Shown: positions 6,184-12,959 of the stretch, one piece after another
How positions within the stretch are numbered: the first letter of the stretch is position 1
Layout of the letters: each line of letters starts with the position of its first letter
Assembly (NCBI GenBank): GCA_029933565.1
Contig: JAOZNY010000031.1
Location: 1 to 14,909 of the forward strand
DNA length: 14,909 bases
Source of the DNA: Bacteroidales bacterium
GTDB taxonomy: Bacteria > Bacteroidota > Bacteroidia > Bacteroidales > F082
Direction: 5' to 3'
The notes under the pieces: generated by a model
Seen by the model: only the letters and a program-made list of their open reading frames with translations
Told to the model about the DNA's origin: nothing
The model's database searches: none
Position numbers and translations under genes: made by a program

Positions 6184-7962
6184 ATGAAAAGGCTAAAAAA
6201 AATATCAGTCAAACTGCTTTTGCTTTCGCGCAAATTGCCCCCCAGGCAAAAAATGATTGTGCTTAGTATTGTGGTGGGATTTGTTGTGGGACTGTTGGCA
6301 GTTTTTATGAAAAAACTGGTTTTTACAATTATTGATTTACTCACGGGCAGTTTTGATGTTGAATACAACAATTATCAATACCTTGTCTTCCCTGCAATTG
6401 GCATTTTAGCAACTGTTATCTTCATAAAATATATTCTTAGAAAGCCCGTAAGAGACGGTATTCCAAATGTACTCCACGCTATTTCAAAACAGCATGGAAT
6501 AATTCAAAAGCATAATACTTTTTCTTCAATGATTACTGCAGCACTCACTGTTGGTTTTGGTGGTAGTGTTGGACTGGAAGGGCCAACCGTAGTTACCGGA
6601 GCAGCCTACGGTTCGCGCATCAGTAAAATACTTGGCCTTAACTACAAACAAACTGTTGCCATGTTAGGCTTTGCCGCAGCAGCAGCAATGTCGGCAATTT
6701 TTAAAGCACCGGTGGCAGCAATAGTTTTTGCTCTTGAAATAATACTCTTCGACATGACAATGTCGGCACTTGTTCCACTTCTCTTTGCATCGATTACAGC
6801 CGCTTTAACTTCATATTTTTTTCTTGGGCAAACAGTACTTTATCCTTTTGAGGTAATTGAAGAGTTTGACCTCAACCAAACGCCTTACTACATTGGCCTT
6901 GGAGTTTTTGCTGCATTAGTTTCAACCTACTTTATAAAAATTTACGTTTTCAGTGGAACAGTATTCGACAAAATAAAAGGCTGGGGCTGGAAATTCGTAA
7001 TTGGCGTAAGTGCCTTGGGTTTGTTGGTATTTCTGTTGCCATCGCTTTATGGTGAGGGTTACGAAGCCATTAATGGTGCCCTTAAAGGCGACACTGAATT
7101 TATATTCGACAACAGTCTTTTTTACGACTACAAAGACAGCATATTAGTAACTTTGATTTTACTTACTTCTATTATTTTGTTCAAAGCCATTGCAACTTCT
7201 CTTACTTTTAGGGCCGGTGGAGTAGGTGGTGTTTTTGCCCCTACCCTTTTTATTGGTACAATGACAGGACTTTTATTCGTTAAAATCTTTAACCAATTAG
7301 GGATTGTAAATTTACCCGAAGCCAATTTCGCACTTGTTGGAATGGCAGGGCTACTTGCGGGTGTAGTTCATGCCCCACTAACAGCAATATTCCTTATAGC
7401 AGAAATAACAGGTGGCTACAAACTATTCTTCCCAATTATGATGGTTTCTGCCACATCTTACGCAGTAACTAAATATCTTTCACCTAAATCCATTTATACT
7501 ATTCAGTTGAAAAACCGTGGCGACGTGATTACTCACCACAAAGATCAGGCTATGCTTGCCATGATGGACATTGAAAGTTTGATAGAGAAGAATTTCGATA
7601 GCATTGATATAAATGATAATTTGCGACAATTGGTAGCAGTAATTACCAATTCACATAGAAATATCTATCCAGTTGTTGACAAGGAAAATACCTTTTACGG
7701 AATCATCATCCTCGACCAAATAAGAAACATCATGTTCAAACCCGAACTTTATGATTCTACTTTAGTGAGTAGCTTAATGTTTATGCCTTCTCAAATAATA
7801 GATATTGATAAAGACGACATGGAAAGTGTAGCAACCAAGTTCCAACATTCAGGAAAATATAATCTGGTAGTTATTGAAAATGGAAAATATATTGGTTTTG
7901 TTTCCAGGGCAAATGTTTTTTCGCATTATCGCGAAATATTAAAAGACTTATCAGAAGAGTAA
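6184..7962 (+). CDS. ClC-family chloride transport protein with C-terminal CBS pair (first copy)
   Basis: This is an inner-membrane ClC protein for chloride or another anion, 592 residues from the ATG at 6184. An in-frame ATG at 6151 would add 11 residues, but a promoter-like box lies between them and the tandem paralogue has the shorter N-terminus. Numbering from 6184, GLEGP (130-134) carries the gating glutamate E132, GGVGGVFAP is at 345-353, and the central tyrosine is Y438 (SIYT). GSGIP is replaced by RDGIP (90-94). At the position of the internal proton glutamate (E. coli E203) the sequence is LEI, with I186. About ten hydrophobic segments run to residue 435. Two CBS domains follow (about 460-525 and 535-590), which usually bind adenine nucleotides. 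Channel versus antiporter cannot be settled from the sequence. Confidence 0.9.
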   Translation: MKRLKKISVKLLLLSRKLPPRQKMIVLSIVVGFVVGLLAVFMKKLVFTIIDLLTGSFDVEYNNYQYLVFPAIGILATVIFIKYILRKPVRDGIPNVLHAISKQHGIIQKHNTFSSMITAALTVGFGGSVGLEGPTVVTGAAYGSRISKILGLNYKQTVAMLGFAAAAAMSAIFKAPVAAIVFALEIILFDMTMSALVPLLFASITAALTSYFFLGQTVLYPFEVIEEFDLNQTPYYIGLGVFAALVSTYFIKIYVFSGTVFDKIKGWGWKFVIGVSALGLLVFLLPSLYGEGYEAINGALKGDTEFIFDNSLFYDYKDSILVTLILLTSIILFKAIATSLTFRAGGVGGVFAPTLFIGTMTGLLFVKIFNQLGIVNLPEANFALVGMAGLLAGVVHAPLTAIFLIAEITGGYKLFFPIMMVSATSYAVTKYLSPKSIYTIQLKNRGDVITHHKDQAMLAMMDIESLIEKNFDSIDINDNLRQLVAVITNSHRNIYPVVDKENTFYGIIILDQIRNIMFKPELYDSTLVSSLMFMPSQIIDIDKDDMESVATKFQHSGKYNLVVIENGKYIGFVSRANVFSHYREILKDLSEE

Positions 7963-7968
7963 TTTCCC

Positions 7969-7976
7969 TATTTTTG
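7969..7976 (+). promoter_or_regulatory. Putative -7 element before the second ClC gene
   Basis: TATTTTTG (7969-7976) matches TAnnTTTG and lies 6 bases after the stop of the first ClC gene. The surrounding 18 bases (7963-7980) recur with one mismatch at 9899-9916 after the second ClC gene. A start near 7982 would give a leader of about 65 nt. No clear -33 TTG is present. Confidence 0.4.
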
Positions 7977-8047
7977 CCAATTGTTAAATGCTATTATTTC
8001 TTAGTCTTCGTTGATTCAAAATCTTTGAACATTAATAATTCTCAAAA

Positions 8048-9808
8048 TTGAACACAAAACTTTTATTAAAGTATTTTCGTTGGAGAAACCAAAAAGGTCT
8101 GGTTCTGATTCTCAGTTTAGTTATTGGACTGACTAGCGGTCTTGCTGCCGTTTTGCTAAAAAACACAGTTCACTACACCAACGATTTGATTACTCATGGT
8201 TTTGATTTCACCCAGGGAAACTACCTTTATCTTGCCTTCCCAATTATTGGAATTGGTATCACAATATTGTTTGCAACTTTTATAGTTAAAGATGACATTG
8301 GTCATGGTGTAAGCAAAATTCTTTACGCACTCTCTCGGAAAAAAGGAAACCTCAAGTCGCACAATATGTACTCTTCAATGATTGGGAGTACCTTTACTAT
8401 TGCCTTTGGTGGGTCCATGGGGCTTGAGGCACCAATTGTTCTAACGGGTAGTTCCATAGGTTCATTTTTAGGAAGAAAATTCAACCTGAGTTATAAAACA
8501 ATTATGGTTTTGGTTGGCGCCGGGGCAACCGGGGCAATTGCTGGTATTTTTAAGGCTCCCATTGCAGCAGTAGTTTTCTCCCTCGAAGTACTTATGCTTG
8601 ATCTTACCATGGTAACTGTAATCCCTTTGCTTATTTCGGCAGCAACTGCAGCAACTGTTTCATATTTATTTCTTGGAAATGGTGTTCTGTTTTCATTTGA
8701 CATGGTAGAAGAATTCAAAATTGATCATTTGGGTTATTATGCCGGTCTTGGAGTATTTACCGGATTAATTTCACTTTATTTTACTTATGCCACCATGAGC
8801 ATTGAAGAGCAAATGGCAAAACTAAAATATAAATGGCAGAGATGGATGATAGGTGGGATTCTGCTAGGTATATTAATCTTTATTTTTCCCTCTCTTTTTG
8901 GTGAAGGATACGAATTTATGCACCTCCTGATTAACGATCAAACCAACGGACTTGTTAACGAGTCTTTGTTTGGAGACTTTTCAAATATTGCCTGGCTAAT
9001 TCTTTTTCTGGCCTTAATATTAGTTTTTAAGGTGGTTGCCATGGCAATTACCGGAGGCAGTGGCGGTGTTGGCGGAATATTTGCACCCTCCTTGTTTATG
9101 GGTGCAATTTCAGGTGTATTATTTAGTAAAGTACTGAAAACCATTCCATTTCTTAGCCATGTTCCTGAAAAAAATCTGGCTTTGGTAGGCATGGCCGGAG
9201 TAATGGCCGGGGTAATGCATGCCCCTTTAACGGGGATATTTTTAATAGCAGAATTTACAGGCGGTTACCAACTTTTTACTGCATTGATTATTACATCGGT
9301 AATTTCTTACCTTACAATAATGATTTTTGAGCCACATGGCATTTACACCAAGCGCCTGGCACAAAAGGGCGAACTGATGACTCACCACAAAGACCGCAAT
9401 GTGTTGCAGATGATGAGTGTTAACAACCTCATTGAAACTAATTTCAAGACAATTAACAAAGAGGCCTCTCTGGGCGATTTGGTAAAAGTAATTGCCGAAT
9501 CGGCAAGAAATGTAATTTCGGTAGTAGACGATGAGGGTATTTTCTACGGTGTAGTTTTTGTAAACGACATCAGAAATATTATTTTCAAACCCGAACTTTA
9601 CGAAACAACAACAGTAGAAAGCATAATGTACATGCCCGATCCGCTTGTTAGTATTAATGAAAGCATGGAGTCGGTGGCACAAAAATTTCAAGACAGTGCC
9701 AATTATAACCTTCCGGTAATCGACAATGGAAAATATATAGGCTTTGTTTCTAGGGCTAAGATTTTCTCCAGCTACAGAAGGCTTCTTAAAGAATTTTCAG
9801 ACGAGTAA
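8048..9808 (+). CDS. ClC-family chloride transport protein with C-terminal CBS pair (second copy)
   Basis: This 586-residue tandem paralogue of the preceding gene has the same architecture and very similar C-terminal ends (both YIGFVSRA near the terminus). GLEAP (125-129) has the gating glutamate E127 but alanine in place of the usual second glycine. GGVGGIFAP is at 339-347 and the central tyrosine is Y433 (GIYT). The selectivity motif is GHGVS (85-89) instead of GSGIP. V181 follows E180 where antiporters have the internal proton glutamate. CBS domains lie at about 455-520 and 525-585. The start is TTG: an in-frame TAA lies just upstream (8036-8038), and the next methionine that could serve would remove the first membrane helix. 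It may be transcribed from the box at 7969 or with the first copy. Confidence 0.9.
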   Translation: MNTKLLLKYFRWRNQKGLVLILSLVIGLTSGLAAVLLKNTVHYTNDLITHGFDFTQGNYLYLAFPIIGIGITILFATFIVKDDIGHGVSKILYALSRKKGNLKSHNMYSSMIGSTFTIAFGGSMGLEAPIVLTGSSIGSFLGRKFNLSYKTIMVLVGAGATGAIAGIFKAPIAAVVFSLEVLMLDLTMVTVIPLLISAATAATVSYLFLGNGVLFSFDMVEEFKIDHLGYYAGLGVFTGLISLYFTYATMSIEEQMAKLKYKWQRWMIGGILLGILIFIFPSLFGEGYEFMHLLINDQTNGLVNESLFGDFSNIAWLILFLALILVFKVVAMAITGGSGGVGGIFAPSLFMGAISGVLFSKVLKTIPFLSHVPEKNLALVGMAGVMAGVMHAPLTGIFLIAEFTGGYQLFTALIITSVISYLTIMIFEPHGIYTKRLAQKGELMTHHKDRNVLQMMSVNNLIETNFKTINKEASLGDLVKVIAESARNVISVVDDEGIFYGVVFVNDIRNIIFKPELYETTTVESIMYMPDPLVSINESMESVAQKFQDSANYNLPVIDNGKYIGFVSRAKIFSSYRRLLKEFSDE

Positions 9809-9861
9809 TTAAACAATGGATTTTTAGTAATTATATATTTTTCATTAGATAATTTATCAAT

Positions 9862-9894
9862 ATTCCTGTCTCCTGACTCTAATTCCTGACTCCT
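9862..9894 (+). repeat. Short 20-bp-period direct repeat
   Basis: Attcctgtctcct (9862-9874) recurs as attcctgactcct (9882-9894), 12 of 13 identical, 20 bases apart, with a further cctgact between. It lies just upstream of the promoter-like box at 9905. It may be a regulatory element or a simple slipped repeat. Confidence 0.35.
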
Positions 9895-9904
9895 TATTTT
9901 TCCC

Positions 9905-9912
9905 TACTTTTG
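9905..9912 (+). promoter_or_regulatory. Putative -7 element before the pterin genes
   Basis: TACTTTTG (9905-9912) is a perfect TAnnTTTG, set in TTTCCCTAcTTTTGCCAA, the same sequence (one mismatch) as at 7963-7980. A transcript would start near 9918, about 10 nt before the ATG at 9928. This excludes the in-frame TTG at 9910, which lies within the box. No -33 TTG is evident. Confidence 0.45.
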
Positions 9913-9927
9913 CCAAAATATTCAAAA

Positions 9928-10341
9928 ATGATTTACATCACCCGCAGGGAAAGGTTTAACGCTGCACACCGTTTGTTTAGGCAAGATTACTCAGATGAAA
10001 AGAACTATGAAGTATTTGGCAAATGCTCAAACCCAAACTGGCACGGGCATAATTACGAACTATTTGTTACCCTTAAGGGTGAAGTTAATCCTGAAACGGG
10101 TTTTCTGGTAAACCTTAAAACACTTAGCAAACTCATCCGCGAGCAGGTAATTACAAAACTCGACCATAAAAATATTAATCTGGAAGTAGACTTTATGCAA
10201 GGGAAATTATCCTCAACGGAAAATCTGGCAGTAGGTATCTGGAGCGAACTGGAACAGGGTGTAAAATTATTAAACGCTGAACTTCACTGCATTAAAGTTA
10301 GCGAATCGGAAAACAACTTTGCTGAATATTTTGGCAATTAA
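9928..10341 (+). CDS. 6-pyruvoyl-tetrahydropterin synthase / 6-carboxytetrahydropterin synthase (QueD) family
   Basis: The enzyme acts on 7,8-dihydroneopterin triphosphate, the product of the FolE encoded next, yielding 6-pyruvoyl- or 6-carboxy-tetrahydropterin. The 137 residues from the ATG at 9928 begin MIYITRRERFNAAH, typical of the family. Zinc ligands are H14, H39 and H41 (NWHGHNY). The catalytic residues are C33 (GKCSNP) with D79-H80 (LDHKN). E126 (KVSESEN) matches the pterin-anchoring glutamate. The presence of Cys, not Glu, argues against the folate-type PTPS-III variant. The stretch FGKCSNPN-HGHNY and the LDHKN and TENLAV motifs resemble animal PTPS strongly. Whether it feeds queuosine or another pterin cannot be decided, since no queC or queE is in the window. 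It is 53 bases upstream of folE, on the same strand. Confidence 0.9.
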   Translation: MIYITRRERFNAAHRLFRQDYSDEKNYEVFGKCSNPNWHGHNYELFVTLKGEVNPETGFLVNLKTLSKLIREQVITKLDHKNINLEVDFMQGKLSSTENLAVGIWSELEQGVKLLNAELHCIKVSESENNFAEYFGN

Positions 10342-10394
10342 TTCCAAGCCTGATGGCATGTTTTTTGACATAAAAAATCTATTAGATAAAACCA

Positions 10395-11012
10395 ATGAGC
10401 GCACAAAAAGAAATAATAGGATACGAGAAAATTGAAGTTTTTGCACCAGACAAACTAGATCAGTTAAAATACCACTATAAAGAAATATTGGGGTTAATTG
10501 GCGAAGATATCACACGCGAAGGATTAATAGATACACCTCTGCGTGTTGCGAAAGCCATTCAATTTCTTACACAAGGCTATGATCACAATCCCGAAGAGAT
10601 TCTAAAATCGGCCAAGTTTAAGGAAGATTATCGTGAAATGGTAATTGTAAAAGACATTGAAATATTCTCGATGTGTGAACACCACATGATTCCATTTATT
10701 GGCAAGGCTCATGTAGCCTATATCCCTGATGGATACATTACGGGATTGAGTAAAATAGCAAGAGTTGTTGAGGCTTTTGCAAGGCGACTTCAGGTGCAGG
10801 AAAGGCTTACAACACAAATAAAAGATGCTATTCAAAATACCCTCAACCCCCTTGGCGTGGCTGTGGTAATTGAAGCCAAACATCTTTGCATGGCAATGCG
10901 GGGTATTCAAAAACAAAACTCCGTAACCACAACTTCAGATTTTACTGGTGCTTTTAAAAGACCTGAAACAAGAGCAGAATTCATCAGTCTTATTTCTTCA
11001 AAACTTTCTTAA
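10395..11012 (+). CDS. folE: GTP cyclohydrolase I
   Basis: FolE converts GTP to 7,8-dihydroneopterin triphosphate plus formate, feeding folate and, with the PTPS-type neighbour, tetrahydropterin or queuosine synthesis. The 205-residue length fits the FolE1 family. Motifs are TREGLIDTPLRVAKA (40-54), MCEHHMIPF (93-101) with zinc ligands C94 and H97 and the catalytic-site H96, GLSKIARVVEAFARRLQVQE (117-136), and H163 LCMAMRG with the third zinc ligand C165. The zinc Cys residues are intact, so it is the zinc-dependent type rather than FolE2. The start is ATG, and no TAnnTTTG box is seen in the 53-base gap upstream, so it is probably co-transcribed with the preceding gene. Confidence 0.96.
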   Translation: MSAQKEIIGYEKIEVFAPDKLDQLKYHYKEILGLIGEDITREGLIDTPLRVAKAIQFLTQGYDHNPEEILKSAKFKEDYREMVIVKDIEIFSMCEHHMIPFIGKAHVAYIPDGYITGLSKIARVVEAFARRLQVQERLTTQIKDAIQNTLNPLGVAVVIEAKHLCMAMRGIQKQNSVTTTSDFTGAFKRPETRAEFISLISSKLS

Positions 11013-11062
11013 AAAAAATAAAATACAAATAATCAAATAGCGTTAATAATAAAATTGAAACA

Positions 11063-11788
11063 ATGAATGCTTTTAATAGAAACCTAGGTTTCACTCAACA
11101 GGAAACAACAATGCCACTGGCTCGCACATATTTGGCAGGTGTTTTTATGTGGATGTTTTTGGCAATGGCCCTTACGGCAGCAACAGCATGGCTATTTGCC
11201 AGCAGCCCTAACTTAATGACTATGCTTATTAATCCTGAAACCGGATCAATGTCAATTGCCGGATGGATTGCAATGCTTGCTCCATTGGGATTAGTTTTAT
11301 GGATGTCGGCAGGTTTTCAACGAATGTCGGCTTCAACAATGGTTTTAGTTTTTATTACATTCTCAGTTTTAATGGGAATTAGTATGAGTTTTATTTTTCT
11401 TGCCTATACAGGGGCATCAATAGCTAAAACATTTCTTATCACCTCGGGCATGTTTGGTTCCATGGCAGTTGTAGGTTATACAACAAAAACCGACCTCACA
11501 AAATTTGGAAGCATAATGTATATGGGGTTAATTGGTATAATTATAGCCAGTGTAGTGAATATGTTTATGGGTAGCAGTACTCTTGACTACATTATTAGTT
11601 TTGGAGGAGTTCTGGTATTCACAGGTTTAACGGCCTACGACGTTCAAAAACTGAAGCGCATTGGTAGTCAAATTACGGAAGAAAATGAAATGACTAGGAA
11701 ATTTACAATAATGGGTGCATTAACTCTTTATCTTGACTTTATCAATTTATTCCTATTTTTGCTGAGAATTTTTGGAAACAGAAAATAA
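11063..11788 (+). CDS. Bax inhibitor-1/YccA family membrane protein
   Basis: This is a 241-residue integral inner-membrane protein of the BI-1 (TMBIM, formerly UPF0005) family. Seven hydrophobic segments can be counted (about 22-46, 67-84, 91-114, 121-140, 149-169, 176-193, 216-236). The conserved acidic pair of the last two segments is present as D193 (TAYDVQKLK) and D225 (YLDFINLF); in the Bacillus homologue the corresponding aspartates form a pH-sensitive calcium-leak latch. The N-terminus MNAFNRN is polar and cytosolic-looking. There is a 50-base A-rich gap after folE and 57 bases to fabD, all on one strand, with no clear promoter between. Calcium transport here is inference from the family. 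Confidence 0.92.
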   Translation: MNAFNRNLGFTQQETTMPLARTYLAGVFMWMFLAMALTAATAWLFASSPNLMTMLINPETGSMSIAGWIAMLAPLGLVLWMSAGFQRMSASTMVLVFITFSVLMGISMSFIFLAYTGASIAKTFLITSGMFGSMAVVGYTTKTDLTKFGSIMYMGLIGIIIASVVNMFMGSSTLDYIISFGGVLVFTGLTAYDVQKLKRIGSQITEENEMTRKFTIMGALTLYLDFINLFLFLLRIFGNRK

Positions 11789-11845
11789 ATAATCCAATCA
11801 ACCATTACCATAAAAATAAAGAATTAGACTTAACAAATTGAAATT

Positions 11846-12727
11846 ATGAAAGCCTACGTTTTTCCGGGACAGGGAGCCCAGTATATTGGAATGGGAAAGG
11901 ATTTATACGATTCGTCTTCAAAATTAAAAGACATGTTCCATAAAGCCAACAACATCCTTAAATTTAAAATTACGGATGTAATGTTTGAAGGAACAGAAGA
12001 TGATTTAAAACAGACTAATGTTACCCAGCCTGCAATTTTTATCCATTCAACAGTACTTGCCCATGCACTTGGCGAAAATTTCAAACCCGACATGGTTGCC
12101 GGTCATTCACTTGGTGAATTTTCTGCACTGGTTGCCAACAAAACTCTTTCGTTTGAAGATGGACTTAAATTAGTTGCAAAGCGTGCCGATGCTATGCATA
12201 AAGCCTGTTTGGTTGAGCCTTCAACTATGGCAGCAATAATTGGTTTGGAGGATGCTGTGGTTGAAAACATCTGTAAAAACATTAAAGAAATCGTAGTACC
12301 TGCAAATTTCAATAGCCCAGGACAATTAGTTATCTCAGGATCGATGAAAGGTATTGAATTGGCAGTTGAAAAGTGTAATGAGGCTGGTGCCAAAAGAGCC
12401 CTTATCCTAAAAGTTGGTGGTGCATTTCATTCTCCACTTATGGAACCTGCACGTGTAGAACTTGCTAAAGCAATCAACTCAACAAAATTCAGTAAGGGTA
12501 TTTGTCCAATTTATCAAAATGTTACTGGCCAATCGGTTACCGACCCCGAAATAATTAAAACAAATTTAATTTCTCAATTAACTACTCCTGTTAGATGGAC
12601 TAAAATAATGGAGAATATGATTGCCAGTGGTGCCAAAGAAATAGTTGAAGTTGGTCCTGGTAAAGTTTTACAGGGGCTGTTTAAAAAAATTGACAGGAAA
12701 ATGCTTGTTAGCAGTGCAAGTATCTAA
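11846..12727 (+). CDS. fabD: Malonyl CoA-acyl carrier protein transacylase
   Basis: FabD moves malonyl from CoA to acyl carrier protein at the start of fatty-acid elongation, in the cytosol. The 293 residues are the normal length. Motifs are FPGQGAQYIGMG (6-17), the nucleophile elbow GHSLGEF (86-92) with S88, R113 (KRADAM) that holds the malonyl carboxylate, NFNSPGQLVISG (154-165), and the catalytic histidine H195 (GAFHSPLM). The C-terminal EVGPGKVLQGLFKKI is typical. It is the last of four closely spaced plus-strand genes starting at the pterin synthase. No fab or acp genes are next to it here. Confidence 0.96.
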   Translation: MKAYVFPGQGAQYIGMGKDLYDSSSKLKDMFHKANNILKFKITDVMFEGTEDDLKQTNVTQPAIFIHSTVLAHALGENFKPDMVAGHSLGEFSALVANKTLSFEDGLKLVAKRADAMHKACLVEPSTMAAIIGLEDAVVENICKNIKEIVVPANFNSPGQLVISGSMKGIELAVEKCNEAGAKRALILKVGGAFHSPLMEPARVELAKAINSTKFSKGICPIYQNVTGQSVTDPEIIKTNLISQLTTPVRWTKIMENMIASGAKEIVEVGPGKVLQGLFKKIDRKMLVSSASI

Positions 12728-12735
12728 ACCAGATT

Positions 12736-12752
12736 CTAATTTGTTAAATTAG
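12736..12752. repeat. 7-bp inverted repeat after fabD
   Basis: Ctaattt and aaattag around a gtt loop form a perfect 7-bp inverted repeat 8 bases after the fabD stop. There is no T-run after it, so it is at best a weak terminator or an RNA-end stabilising hairpin. Confidence 0.3.
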
Positions 12753-12783
12753 CACATCTTTACTTAATCCAATTTATTTTCAA

Positions 12784-12791
12784 TATCTTTG
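12784..12791 (+). promoter_or_regulatory. Putative -7 element upstream of the endonuclease gene
   Basis: TATCTTTG (12784-12791), followed by CCGC, is a perfect TAnnTTTG of the same type as the boxes at 7969 and 9905. It would start a transcript near 12797, leaving an A/T-rich leader of about 160 nt before the ATG at 12960. A closer, imperfect box (TATTTTTA, 12950-12957) abuts the start codon and is too close to act. No -33 TTG at standard spacing. Confidence 0.4.
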
Positions 12792-12959
12792 CCGCGGCTT
12801 TTTTGCCAACGGGACATCTTATTTATTAAAATATTTAATCAAGGTATAGTTTACATTAGTTCGCAATTTGTTATACAGCAAGCAATGTAGATTTTATCAT
12901 TATTGAATTTAGGTTATCCCATTTTATAGATAATACTGATTAACAGGACTATTTTTAAA

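Noticed and set aside
9242..9691. Minus-strand open frame within the second ClC gene
   Set aside because: It is antisense to the CBS domains, rich in Cys/His/Tyr as shadow frames often are, and has no start context.
6451..9808. Fluoride-exporting ClC identity
   Set aside because: The filter motifs do not match the fluoride-ClC signature as I know it, and the C-terminal CBS pair is unlike the short fluoride exchangers.
9910..9927. TTG at 9910 as start of the pterin synthase
   Set aside because: It lies in the TACTTTTG box and would add residues not seen at the family N-terminus, which begins MIYITRRERFNAAH.
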